In this document: piece after piece, positions 56,232 through 64,000 of the stretch
How positions within the stretch are numbered: the first letter of the stretch is position 1
How the letters are laid out: each line of letters starts with the position of its first letter
Source of the DNA: Acidobacteriota bacterium
GTDB lineage: Bacteria > Acidobacteriota > Vicinamibacteria > Vicinamibacterales > SCN-69-37
Direction: 5' to 3'
Length of the DNA: 64,000 nt
NCBI GenBank assembly: GCA_020853395.1
Contig: JADYYY010000011.1
Location: forward strand, 62,001-126,000
The notes under the pieces: generated by a model
Seen by the model: only the letters and a program-made list of their open reading frames with translations
Told to the model about the DNA's origin: nothing
Database searches by the model: none
Program-made: the position numbers and the translations under genes

Positions 56232-58856
56232 GTGACGCAGGACGCGGCGCGCGCGCCTGTCGACGCGTGGCCGCGTCCCGCGGCGTACTGGTCGCTCGAT
56301 CTCGCCGATCTCTTCGGCCGCTTCCAGTCCGGCCACGCCGGCCTGCCGGCCGCCGAGGCTGCGGATCGCCTCGAGGCGGTCGGCCCCAACGAGCTCCGAA
56401 TCCGGCGAACGTTCACCCGCCTCCGCGTGCTCGCGCACCAGTGCGCGAGCCCGCTGCTGCTGCTCCTGGTGTTCGCGGCGCTCGCCTCGCTCGTCACGCG
56501 CGAGTGGTTCGATGCCGGCATCGTGCTGACGATCGTGCTCGCCACGGTCGGCATCGGCTACTCGCGCGAATACAGCGCCGCCGCCGCGGCCGCGGCGCTG
56601 CAATCGCGCCTGCAAGTGAAGGCGACGGTGGTGCGCGATCGTCGTCCCGTCACCTTGCTGCCGCAGCAGATCGTGCCGGGCGACGTCATCCTGCTCGCCG
56701 CCGGGAGCCTCGTGCCGGCGGACGCCGTCATCCTCGAGGCGGCGGACTTCTACGTGAGCGAAGCCGTCCTCACGGGCGAGAGCTTCCCCGTGCCCAAGCG
56801 GCCCGGCCGGCTCGATGCGCACACGGCGCTCGCGGAGCGGACCAACTGCGTGTTCCTCGGCACGAACGTCCGCAGCGGCACGGCCCGCTGTCTCGTGGTC
56901 GCCACCGGCGCCCGGACGGAGTTCGGCGCCATCGCCCGCCGGCTGACGCTCCGCCCTCCCGACACGGAGTTCGATCGCGGCATCCGGCGCTTCGGCTACC
57001 TGCTGACGAGCGCGATGCTCGTGATGGTGCTGCTCGTCTTCGTCGCGCACGTCGTCGCCGGCCGCCCGCCGATCGAGACGTTGCTCTTCGCCGTCGCGCT
57101 CGCCGTCGGGCTGAGCCCCGAGTTGCTGCCCGCCATCCTCGGCGTCAACCTGTCGCGCGGCGCCGCGACGATGGCCGCGCAGGGCGTGCTCGTCCGGCGG
57201 CTCAACGCCATCGAGAACCTGGGCAGCATGGACGTGCTGTGCACGGACAAGACCGGCACGCTGACCGAAGGCGTGGTCCAGCTCGACGGCGCGTACGATT
57301 CCATCGGCCGTGCCTCCGATCGCGTGCTGCACCTCGCGGCGATGAACGCCGCGCTGGAGACCGGCATCGCCAGCCCGCTGGACGATGCGATTACCGCGGC
57401 GCACCGGGTCGATTCCGATGGCTTCGAGAAGCTCGGCGAGGTGCCCTTCGATTTCGTCCGCAAGCGCGTGACCGTCATCGTTGCCGAGGGCGCCGGGGCG
57501 CTGCTCGTCACCAAGGGGGCCTTCGCGCAGGTGATCGAGGCGTGCGTCCGTGACGCAAACGGCGCGGCGCTCGGCGACGAGCAGCTCGCCTCATTGCAGC
57601 GCCAGTGCGACGACTGGACGACGCGCGGGATCCGCGTGCTCGGCGTGGCCACGCGCATCGTCGACCGGCGCGAGTCCTATCGGCGGGACGACGAGCGGGA
57701 CATGGTGTTCGAGGGCTTCCTCACTTTCCTGGATCGGCCGAAGGACGGCGTGGCGAAGGCGCTCACCGACCTGAAGACGCTCGGCGTCTCGGTCAAGGTG
57801 ATCACGGGCGACAGCCGCGCGGTCGCGCGGCACGTGGCCTCGCTCGTCGGCCTGCCGGCCGACGCCGTGCTCACCGGCCGTGAGCTCGACGACCTGCACG
57901 ACGAGGCGCTGTGGCGCGAGGCCGAACGCACGGATCTCTTCGTGGAAGTGGATCCGAACCAGAAGGAGCGGATCATCCTTTCGCTGAAGAAGATGGGACA
58001 CGTCGTCGGGTTCCTCGGCGACGGCGTCAACGATGCGCCCGCCATGCACGCGGCCGATACCAGCCTGTCGGTCGAGCAGGCGGTGGACGTCGCGCGCGAG
58101 GCCGCCGACTTCGTGCTGCTCGAGCGCGGTCTCGACGTGATCCGCCGTGGCATCGAGGAAGGCCGGCGCACGTTCGCCAACACGCTGAAGTACGTGCTCA
58201 TCACCACGAGCGCGAACCTCGGCAACATGATCAGCATGGCGGCGGCATCGCTCGTGCTGCCGTTCCTGCCGCTCACGGCGGGGCAGATCCTGCTCAACAA
58301 CTTCCTGTCGGACGTGCCGGCGATCGGGATCGCCGGCGACAGCGTGGATCCGGAGCTCGTCGACGCGCCGCGGCGCTGGGACATGCGCTTCATCGGCCGC
58401 TTCATGGTCGAGTTCGGGATCCTCAGCTCGATCTTCGATGCGCTCACGTTCGCGCTGCTGTGGTTCGTCTTCCGGGCCACGCCGGCGGCGTTCCGGACGA
58501 CCTGGTTTCTCGAGTCGCTGCTGACCGAGCTCGCCGTCGCGCTCGTCATGCGGACGCGGCGCCCGTTCTTCCGTAGCCGGCCCGGCCGCCTTCTCCTTCT
58601 GTCCACCGCGGTGCTCATGGTCGGGGCGCTCGTCCTGCCATACCTCCCCCACAGCACGTCCTTCGGCTTCGTGCCTCTCCCGGCGCCGCTCGTCCTGACG
58701 GTCGCCGCGATCACGATGCTGTACGTCGTGGCGGCCGAGCTCCAGAAGGCCTGGTTCTACCGCCGCGAGGACCACCGGCGTGGGATATTCCCGCGCGGCG
58801 GCGGCAATTCCCCAGACGAAGTCGGGCCGGGCGCCGCCGTGCCGGCCGCCGGGTGA
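56232..58856 (+). CDS. MgtA-like P-type Mg2+-import ATPase
   Basis: The 874-residue protein is a P-type ATPase. Seen motifs: the A-domain T-G-E-S in VLTGESFPV, the membrane motif GLSPELLPAILGVNLSRGAA characteristic of MgtA/MgtB (S-P-E-L-L-P), the phosphorylation site DKTGTLTEG, V-I-T-G-D-S, and GFLGDGVNDAPAMHAAD. About ten membrane segments flank these domains. MgtA-type pumps import Mg2+ into the cytoplasm. It starts at GTG, 13 bases after the TIM-barrel gene. Length agrees with MgtA. The last 30 residues are low complexity. Confidence 0.93.
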   Translation: MTQDAARAPVDAWPRPAAYWSLDLADLFGRFQSGHAGLPAAEAADRLEAVGPNELRIRRTFTRLRVLAHQCASPLLLLLVFAALASLVTREWFDAGIVLTIVLATVGIGYSREYSAAAAAAALQSRLQVKATVVRDRRPVTLLPQQIVPGDVILLAAGSLVPADAVILEAADFYVSEAVLTGESFPVPKRPGRLDAHTALAERTNCVFLGTNVRSGTARCLVVATGARTEFGAIARRLTLRPPDTEFDRGIRRFGYLLTSAMLVMVLLVFVAHVVAGRPPIETLLFAVALAVGLSPELLPAILGVNLSRGAATMAAQGVLVRRLNAIENLGSMDVLCTDKTGTLTEGVVQLDGAYDSIGRASDRVLHLAAMNAALETGIASPLDDAITAAHRVDSDGFEKLGEVPFDFVRKRVTVIVAEGAGALLVTKGAFAQVIEACVRDANGAALGDEQLASLQRQCDDWTTRGIRVLGVATRIVDRRESYRRDDERDMVFEGFLTFLDRPKDGVAKALTDLKTLGVSVKVITGDSRAVARHVASLVGLPADAVLTGRELDDLHDEALWREAERTDLFVEVDPNQKERIILSLKKMGHVVGFLGDGVNDAPAMHAADTSLSVEQAVDVAREAADFVLLERGLDVIRRGIEEGRRTFANTLKYVLITTSANLGNMISMAAASLVLPFLPLTAGQILLNNFLSDVPAIGIAGDSVDPELVDAPRRWDMRFIGRFMVEFGILSSIFDALTFALLWFVFRATPAAFRTTWFLESLLTELAVALVMRTRRPFFRSRPGRLLLLSTAVLMVGALVLPYLPHSTSFGFVPLPAPLVLTVAAITMLYVVAAELQKAWFYRREDHRRGIFPRGGGNSPDEVGPGAAVPAAG

Positions 58857-58955
58857 GCAGACGCGCGGCGTGCCGATGGCATTCAACCTGCCTTACTCGA
58901 CGTCAGCCGTCCGGCCGGCGACCCAGCCCGGCACGGAGGCCAGGAGGACGTCGTC

Positions 58956-59414
58956 GTGGCGAACGTGAAAGTTTCCAAAGAGATCGGCGCGCCGGTGGAC
59001 GTGGTGTTCCAGCGCTTCACCGACATCCAGCGTGGTCCGGAGCACGTATCGAACATCAAGAACGTGCAGGTGTTGACGCCCGGGCCGTTCGGTCTGCACA
59101 CGCGCTGGCGCGAATCGCGCGAGGTGATCGGCAGGCTCGACGACGCGGAGATGGAAGTGACGTCGTTCGAGAAGAACCGGCACTACACGATCACGCATCA
59201 GAAGGCCGGCGTGAAGATCGATACGGTGTTCACGTTCGAGCCGATCCCGACGGGCACCCGCGTCAGCGTGGAGTTCGCGCTCCGCAACGAAGGGCTGCCG
59301 CCTGGCCTGCTGGCGCCGGTCGAATGGGCGATCGCCGGCAAGGTGCGCGACGTGCTGTCGAACGACCTCGCCGATCTGAAGTCGTCGGTCGAACGGCTGG
59401 CGGCCGCGAGCTGA
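58956..59414 (+). CDS. SRPBCC (START-like) ligand-binding protein
   Basis: The 152-residue protein matches the SRPBCC/polyketide-cyclase-like helix-grip fold: KVSKEIGAPVDVVFQRFTDI, an antiparallel sheet ending TVFTFEPIPTGTRVSVEFAL, and the C-terminal helix VLSNDLADLKSSVERL. Such proteins bind small hydrophobic ligands. It starts at GTG. No enzymatic residues can be assigned. Confidence 0.87.
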   Translation: MANVKVSKEIGAPVDVVFQRFTDIQRGPEHVSNIKNVQVLTPGPFGLHTRWRESREVIGRLDDAEMEVTSFEKNRHYTITHQKAGVKIDTVFTFEPIPTGTRVSVEFALRNEGLPPGLLAPVEWAIAGKVRDVLSNDLADLKSSVERLAAAS

Positions 59415-59520
59415 TGCACGCCACGCCACCCTCGGCGCCCGCGTCGCGGATGCCGGCAGAGCGAAGGCGCCCAGCCGCTGCGCGCCATAGTGGCGGCGGC
59501 TGGCGCGCCGGCACGCGACG

Positions 59521-59874
59521 ATGACCCTGCACCTGACCATCGAGCCGCCCGACACGCTCGTCGTCCACCTGTCAGAGGGTCGCGAGGAGACGACCGTGGC
59601 GGTGTTCCCGTCGCAGGCGGGCGCCGACTCGCTGTTGCGGGCGCTCGACGATGCGGTGCGCGACGGTTACGGCGAGTGCTTCTGGCCGGGCGCCACCGGC
59701 GGACAGTACTGGTGGATCTTCAAGCGGGACGCGGAGTCGCTCCAGGTGATCGCGATGTGGACGCGCGGCGGCGCGTCGGCTTGGCAGCACGTCTTCCGCG
59801 CGACCGATGCCGCAGGCTGGATCGAGCAGCGCCTGAACGACGAGGTCAGGCGCCTCGGCCGCCGCGTGTCCTGA
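59521..59874 (+). CDS. small protein of unknown function
   Basis: This 117-residue protein has a beta-rich start (LHLTIEPPDTLVVHLSEGRE), a Trp/Tyr-rich middle (ECFWPGATGGQYWWIFKRDA) and a C-terminal helix. No family is recognised. Its regular coding-strand composition and its place after the SRPBCC gene in the same direction support it as a real gene. Confidence 0.6.
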   Translation: MTLHLTIEPPDTLVVHLSEGREETTVAVFPSQAGADSLLRALDDAVRDGYGECFWPGATGGQYWWIFKRDAESLQVIAMWTRGGASAWQHVFRATDAAGWIEQRLNDEVRRLGRRVS

Positions 59875-60162
59875 CACGCCGCGCCAGCCGCAGCGCTGCG
59901 TCGTGAATCGGCGCGGAACGTGGAACGCGGTCCCCGTGCGAGCGCGACGTCGAGCGTGCCGGCCGCGACGCGTCCACGAGCGCAGCCCGGCGTCGCAAGT
60001 CCAAGAGCAACACGGCGCGAGAAGCAGCACGCTCCGAGCCAACCTGACGTCGGTCGCCCGACGCACAGGGCTGGCACGGCCTGCCATGCGTGCCTCGACG
60101 CTCGGCGCGCGCGGGCCACGCCTCCCTCGTGGATCGTGACTTGCTGCCTACCGTGCCGATCG

Positions 60163-61239
60163 ATGTTTCGACGCGAACTTCGGAAGCCCGACGGCCGCGC
60201 ACTGTGGCTCTACAGCCGCGATCCGATTCCCGAGCTGCCCGCGCCTGCGCCGTCCGGCGCTGGCGGCGGATCGCACCTGCGCTGGCATCCGCTTCGCGGT
60301 GAATGGGTGGCGTACGCCACCCATCGTCAGAACCGGACGTTCCTTCCGCCTGCCGAATACAATCCGCTGGCGCCGACAACGGATCCGCGAAACCCGACCG
60401 AGCTTCCGGCCGGGCCGTATGACGTCGCCGTCTTCGAGAATCTGTTCGCCACGCTCACCCGCCATCCAGGCGTGCCTCCGGAGACCATCGTACCGACCGC
60501 GCCGGGCTTCGGCGTGTGTGAAGTCGTCGTCTTCACGCAGGACCGCGACGCGACGCTCGGCACGCTGCCGCTCTGGCACCTCGAGCTCATCGTCGACGTG
60601 TGGGCCGATCGCACGGCGGCGCTCGGCGCGGTGCCGGGCGTGCAGTACGTGATGCCGTTCGAGAACAAGGGCGTCGAGGTTGGTGTGACGCTGCACCACC
60701 CGCACGGGCAGATCTACGCGTACCCGTTCGTTCCGCCGGTTCCCGCGAGAGAGCTGGCCGAGCAGCGGAGCTTCCATGCGGTCCACCACCGTGGGTTGCT
60801 CGACGATCACATCCGCCGCGAGTGCGACGACGGCCGCCGGATCCTTTACGTGAGCGACGAGGCGGTCGCGTTCGTTCCGGTGTGTGCACGCTACGCGTAC
60901 GAAGTCTGGATTGCGCCGCGCCGCCCTGCGGCGTCGCTGCCGGATCTCACGCGCGGCGAGCGCCGCGAGCTCGCGCGGGCGCTCAAGACCGTGCTGTTGA
61001 AGTTCGATGGCTTGTGGAACCGGCCGTTTCCTTACGTGATGGCGTTCCACCAGGCGCCCACCGACGGCGAGCCGCATCCGGAGGCGCACGTTCACCTCGA
61101 GATCTACCCGCCGTACCGGATGCCGGGTCGTCTCAAGCACCTGGCGGGCAGCGAGATCGCCGCCGGCGTCTTCACGGCCGACACGCTCCCCGAACAGACG
61201 GCGGACGAGCTGCGGAAGGTGGCCGTGTCGATCGATTGA
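60163..61239 (+). CDS. galT: galactose-1-phosphate uridylyltransferase
   Basis: The 358-residue protein belongs to the HIT-superfamily GalT enzymes of the Leloir pathway, which exchange UMP between UDP-glucose and galactose 1-phosphate. The active site is H-H-P-H-G-Q (GVTLHHPHGQIYAYPF), with the second histidine as nucleophile. RWHPLRGEWVAYATHRQNRT and the C-terminal HPEAHVHLEIYPP supply substrate and metal residues. The cysteine zinc ligands of E. coli GalT are not evident. No galK or galE is adjacent, so it may act as another nucleotidyltransferase. Confidence 0.92.
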   Translation: MFRRELRKPDGRALWLYSRDPIPELPAPAPSGAGGGSHLRWHPLRGEWVAYATHRQNRTFLPPAEYNPLAPTTDPRNPTELPAGPYDVAVFENLFATLTRHPGVPPETIVPTAPGFGVCEVVVFTQDRDATLGTLPLWHLELIVDVWADRTAALGAVPGVQYVMPFENKGVEVGVTLHHPHGQIYAYPFVPPVPARELAEQRSFHAVHHRGLLDDHIRRECDDGRRILYVSDEAVAFVPVCARYAYEVWIAPRRPAASLPDLTRGERRELARALKTVLLKFDGLWNRPFPYVMAFHQAPTDGEPHPEAHVHLEIYPPYRMPGRLKHLAGSEIAAGVFTADTLPEQTADELRKVAVSID

Positions 61240-61322
61240 GCGTTCCGAGGCGAAGCCGCGATCGGCCCCCATTCGTGTTCAGCAGCGGCCCGGTCGCCCG
61301 CAGGCTTGGCACTGCGTTTGCG

Positions 61323-62426
61323 ATGTGCCGGCACGTGGCCACCACCTCCGGCGCCCCGGTATCCCGGGCGCACCACAAACCGGCGACGCGGAACCGGCTC
61401 ACCTTCGGCGCGCTGCTCACCATGACGGTGATCGGCGTGGCGCTGTCGCTCCTCGTCGTCAGCCCATTCCTGTCGGCGCTGACGTGGGCCTTCGCGTTGG
61501 CCGTTGTCGCTCATCCGCTGCACGAATGGATTCACCGGCGCATCGCGTCACCGAACCTCGCCGCCGGCATCAGCGTCGTGCTGGTCACGCTCATCCTGTT
61601 CCTGCCCGCGGCATTCGTGGTCTGGCGCGTGGGAGAGCAGGCGAGCGAAGGGTTCGACCAGATCCGGCAGCAGCTCGAGGGCGGCACGCTCCGCAGCCAG
61701 GCGGCGCGTGTGCCGTTCGGCGGGCGCTTCTACGACGCCTTGATCGGCCAGGGCGGCAAACAGAACGGCGAGGGCACGCTCGCGGCGAGCGTGCCGCAGC
61801 AGGCTGGTGCATGGCTGCAGGCTGCCATCGGGGCCGCCGTGCAGGGGCTCGTGGCGCTGTTCGTGCTCTTCTTCCTGTTCCGCGATCGGGCGCAAGTGCT
61901 CGGCACGGTTCGCAGCTACCTGCCGATGTCGGATCGCGAGGTGGACTACTTCCTCGCGCGGATCCGGAACATGACGCACGCGACGATCTACGGCAACGGC
62001 CTGACGTCGCTCTTGCAGGGCACGCTCGGCGGGATCATGTTCGCCGTGCTCGGCCTCGAGGGCGCCCTTCTGTGGGGCGTCGCGATGGCGCTGCTCTCGC
62101 TGATTCCGTCCGCCGGCGCGTTCGTGATCTGGCTGCCGGCGGCGGTCGTGCTCGCGTTCCAGGACGAATGGCTCAAGGCGGCGATTCTGGCCGGCTGGGG
62201 CGTGCTCGTGGTCGGGACGATCGACAACGTGCTCTATCCCGTGCTCGTCGGCAAGGAGATGAAGCTGCACGCGCTCGCGGTGTTCCTGTCGCTCGTCGGC
62301 GGGCTGTTCGTGTTCGGCGCGCCGGGCCTCGTCCTCGGCCCCGTCGTCGCCGCCGCGACGGTGGCGCTGCTCGACATCCTGAGGGCGAGGACGACGCGCC
62401 GCCGGTCGGCGGTCGAGCCGCGTTGA
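61323..62426 (+). CDS. AI-2E-family (TqsA/PerM-like) membrane permease
   Basis: This 367-residue protein has the eight-helix pattern of the AI-2E transporter superfamily: an N-terminal helix pair (MTVIGVALSLLVVSPFLSAL), a long soluble helical loop (about 100-165), and the C-terminal motif IPSAGAFVIWLPAAVVLAFQ followed by DNVLYPVLVGKEMKLHAL. Members have been tied to autoinducer-2 export, Na+/H+ exchange or other small solutes; the substrate here is open. The true start is uncertain within about 20 codons. Confidence 0.9.
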   Translation: MCRHVATTSGAPVSRAHHKPATRNRLTFGALLTMTVIGVALSLLVVSPFLSALTWAFALAVVAHPLHEWIHRRIASPNLAAGISVVLVTLILFLPAAFVVWRVGEQASEGFDQIRQQLEGGTLRSQAARVPFGGRFYDALIGQGGKQNGEGTLAASVPQQAGAWLQAAIGAAVQGLVALFVLFFLFRDRAQVLGTVRSYLPMSDREVDYFLARIRNMTHATIYGNGLTSLLQGTLGGIMFAVLGLEGALLWGVAMALLSLIPSAGAFVIWLPAAVVLAFQDEWLKAAILAGWGVLVVGTIDNVLYPVLVGKEMKLHALAVFLSLVGGLFVFGAPGLVLGPVVAAATVALLDILRARTTRRRSAVEPR

Positions 62427-62431
62427 GGATC

Positions 62432-63283
62432 TCAGACGAGCGCTTGCTTGGCCGCGGCGACTTGGGCCTGCAGCGCATCGCGCGTCCGCGCCGCTTCCTG
62501 GGCGACGAGCTCAGCCTGTCGTGCGCGCTTCCGCTGCTCTTCGAGCGTCGTCCGCGTGCGCTCGAGGACGGCCTCGGCTCTGGCGCGGTCGTCTTCGGCG
62601 CGGCGCACCGCACGGTTGGCCTTCTCCACGGCCGCGAGTGCCTGGGCGGCTTTCCGGCCGGCCTCACGCCACTGGCGTTCGAGCGCCGCGATCTCGTGCC
62701 GCCGCTTGGCCTGGGCCGCCCGCGCGCTTGCTGGCGTCTCCGCGTCCGCGTGTGAGGTCCTTGGCCGCATCGGCAGCACCTTGGCCGGCGACCTCTGTGG
62801 CAGACGGCCACCCGCCATGAGCGCCGAGAGCGCCTCGAGTCCGGTGGGCTTGATCGGCCGCACCAGCCGTCCGTCGAGCGTCGTCCATGGCACCGTCTCG
62901 AGCGTTTCGCGCACGGCTTGCAGCGTCGCGGTCGACGCCGGCTGGTTGCTCTCTTCGAGGATGGCGCTCGCGTCGGCGACCGCACGGTCGATCGCCGCGC
63001 GATGTGCGCGCTCGGCCGCCTCGAGATCCGCTGCCGGTTTCCCAGAAAGCCGCCGGAGCTGCACATCGCGCACGCGCTCGGCTGCACGTGTCAGCCGTTC
63101 GAGCGTCGTCCGCCGCGTCCAGAACAAGCGGTTCACCGTCCATGCCGAGAGCGTCGGTTTCTGCAGCCCGTTGACGACAGAAGCCTTGGCCGGCTGCTGC
63201 TGAGCCAGGGCCCGCCGCCGGGCGACGAAGTCGGCCAACGGCGCCTGATAGAGCTGGTCCACCGCGTCGTCGAAACTGGCCAT
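62432..63283 (-). CDS. coiled-coil protein of unknown function
   Basis: The 283-residue protein starts MASFDDAVDQLYQAPLADFV and continues with LQKPTLSAWTVNRLFWTRR, a pattern shared with a widespread uncharacterised family of soil bacteria. Residues about 175-280 form a long Arg/Ala/Glu-rich coiled coil. No membrane or catalytic motif. Earlier in-frame start codons exist upstream but add no conserved sequence. Confidence 0.75.
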   Translation of the reverse strand: MASFDDAVDQLYQAPLADFVARRRALAQQQPAKASVVNGLQKPTLSAWTVNRLFWTRRTTLERLTRAAERVRDVQLRRLSGKPAADLEAAERAHRAAIDRAVADASAILEESNQPASTATLQAVRETLETVPWTTLDGRLVRPIKPTGLEALSALMAGGRLPQRSPAKVLPMRPRTSHADAETPASARAAQAKRRHEIAALERQWREAGRKAAQALAAVEKANRAVRRAEDDRARAEAVLERTRTTLEEQRKRARQAELVAQEAARTRDALQAQVAAAKQALV

Positions 63284-63577
63284 CGCCGAATGGTAGTCCT
63301 GCAACGAGCACGTGCGAGCAAGGCCGCCGTGAGGTTTCTTCATGTCGTGCATGTAGGAAACGCTGGCGTCACTGCCGGCGGGACGGCCCTTGAACATCGA
63401 GCGCGATGAAGCAGGTCGCGCAGAGCGCACGGCGCGGAACTTGCCTTTGGGTTCGCGAAGGTCAAGGCGATGCCCGATTCGACGTTCGTGATTTCGACCG
63501 TGCTGGCCCTCGCCATGTGGGGCAGCGGGAAGTTGATCATCCTCGCGATGAGAAGGTAGGCGGCATCCCGCCTCGTC
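63284..63577. other. intergenic, possible minor reading frame
   Basis: No clear gene lies between the coiled-coil protein and the kinase-like gene. A bottom-strand frame from about 63514 down to 63340 reads MARASTVEITNVESGIALTF, which recalls the opening of DUF2442-type small proteins, but it does not continue like one. It is left uncalled. Confidence 0.3.
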
Positions 63578-64000
63578 CTACGAGAAGCGGCTGGCAATCG
63601 ACAGCGCGTCGCTCAGATAGCTCCCGCCGAACAGGTTGACGTGGTTGAGCACGTGATACAGCCGGTAGAGCGGGCTTCGTTCGCGCCAGCCCGACTCCAG
63701 CGGGAAGGCGTCGTCATACGCGTCGTAGACGCGTGCGGAGAACCCGCCGAACCATCCCATCATCCCCAGCTCTGCTTCGCGATGGCCGAAGTAGGCAGCC
63801 GGATCGAGCAGCGCCGGCTGCCCACCGATCGTGATGTGCAGGTTGCCGGCCCAGAGATCGCCGTGGACGAGCGAGGGGCCTTCGGCCGGTTCGGTCAACC
63901 ACGCGTCGAGGCGGGCGACGACGCGATCGAGGCGCGCCGCGGTGTCGGAATCCAGCAGGCCGGCATCGCGAGCCAGTCGTACCTGATAGCCGAGGCGCGC
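63578..64000 (-). CDS. fructosamine kinase-family protein, C-terminal part (runs off right edge)
   Basis: The 5' part lies beyond the window. The visible 140 residues contain SLVHGDLWAGNLHI, with the catalytic aspartate and the asparagine of the kinase catalytic loop, and ALLDPAAYFGHREAELGM, with the metal-binding aspartate. These are hallmarks of the fructosamine-3-kinase family, which phosphorylates ketoamines on glycated proteins or free amino acids for repair. The C-terminal helix YRLYHVLNHVNLFGGSYL is also typical. Confidence 0.92.
   Translation of the reverse strand, partial: ARLGYQVRLARDAGLLDSDTAARLDRVVARLDAWLTEPAEGPSLVHGDLWAGNLHITIGGQPALLDPAAYFGHREAELGMMGWFGGFSARVYDAYDDAFPLESGWRERSPLYRLYHVLNHVNLFGGSYLSDALSIASRFS

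Noticed and set aside
60163-61239. Leloir pathway operon
   Set aside because: galT stands alone; no galK, galE or galactose transporter lies nearby in the window.

Overview
The window is chromosomal DNA from a very GC-rich, Gram-negative-like bacterium. The gene content suggests Acidobacteriota, probably a Vicinamibacteria-like soil lineage. This is inferred, not proven: the signs are Tat-exported sugar-phosphate-isomerase-like TIM-barrel proteins, a PVC-type dehydrogenase/cytochrome c fusion, a Ku/LigD end-joining pair, several giant GT-C membrane glycosyltransferases, many GTG/TTG starts, and low-complexity Gly/Arg and Pro/Ala insertions. There is no rRNA, no CRISPR array and no intact phage. 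Most of the window is ordinary core or accessory metabolism in short operons with 4-base stop/start overlaps.

Layout. 1-0.6 kb: start of a VapB-like antitoxin running off the left edge, then an orphan XRE regulator. 0.6-2.8 kb: NhaP-type antiporter plus TrkA-like subunit. 2.9-7.9 kb: alpha/beta hydrolase, YdeI-like protein, glycosidase-like protein, GT-C membrane protein. 7.9-9.8 kb: cysK-cysE cysteine operon followed by a polypurine repeat. 9.9-20.2 kb: carbohydrate block, with a lipoprotein, an exported TIM-barrel protein, the larA-like/gnd/kdgK-like operon, a dehydrogenase-HEAT-cytochrome c protein, a Gfo/Idh oxidoreductase and a small AT-hook-like protein. 20.2-23.8 kb: ligD and ku, divergent. 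23.8-28.5 kb: ExeA-like ATPase, metallo-hydrolase, tRNA-His, GT-C protein. 28.5-33.8 kb: two unknown coupled genes, another TIM-barrel protein and the aguB-aguA agmatine-to-putrescine operon. 34-38.6 kb: glycine-zipper protein, topoisomerase IB, serine hydrolase, DoxX protein and ECF sigma factor.

38.6-41.9 kb is the one clearly mobile-derived region. A 25-bp tandem repeat lies beside tRNA-Arg, followed by a broken tyrosine recombinase, a mazEF-like pair with a frameshifted toxin, an attC-like fold, an ICMT-like methyltransferase and a reduced ATP-dependent ligase. 42-50.2 kb: FAD oxidase, small HD protein resembling a ppGpp hydrolase, then three large GT-C or similar membrane proteins plus a lipoprotein. 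50.25-50.98 kb is a gene graveyard. 51-53.2 kb: small proteins and a 98-bp hairpin-rich tandem repeat. 53.3-64 kb: LEA2 lipoprotein, HI0933-type flavoprotein, TIM-barrel protein, MgtA-like P-type ATPase, SRPBCC protein, GalT, AI-2E-family permease, coiled-coil protein and a fructosamine-kinase-like gene running off the right edge.

How genes work together: cysK/cysE make cysteine from serine; aguA/aguB convert agmatine to putrescine; larA-like/gnd/kdgK-like probably handle hexonate-type sugar acids; ku/ligD repair double-strand breaks. No single undescribed system stands out with certainty. The best leads are a polypurine repeat that also sits in frame inside ligD, the attC-like mazEF cassette, leaderless-style promoters, and the sugar-acid operon.
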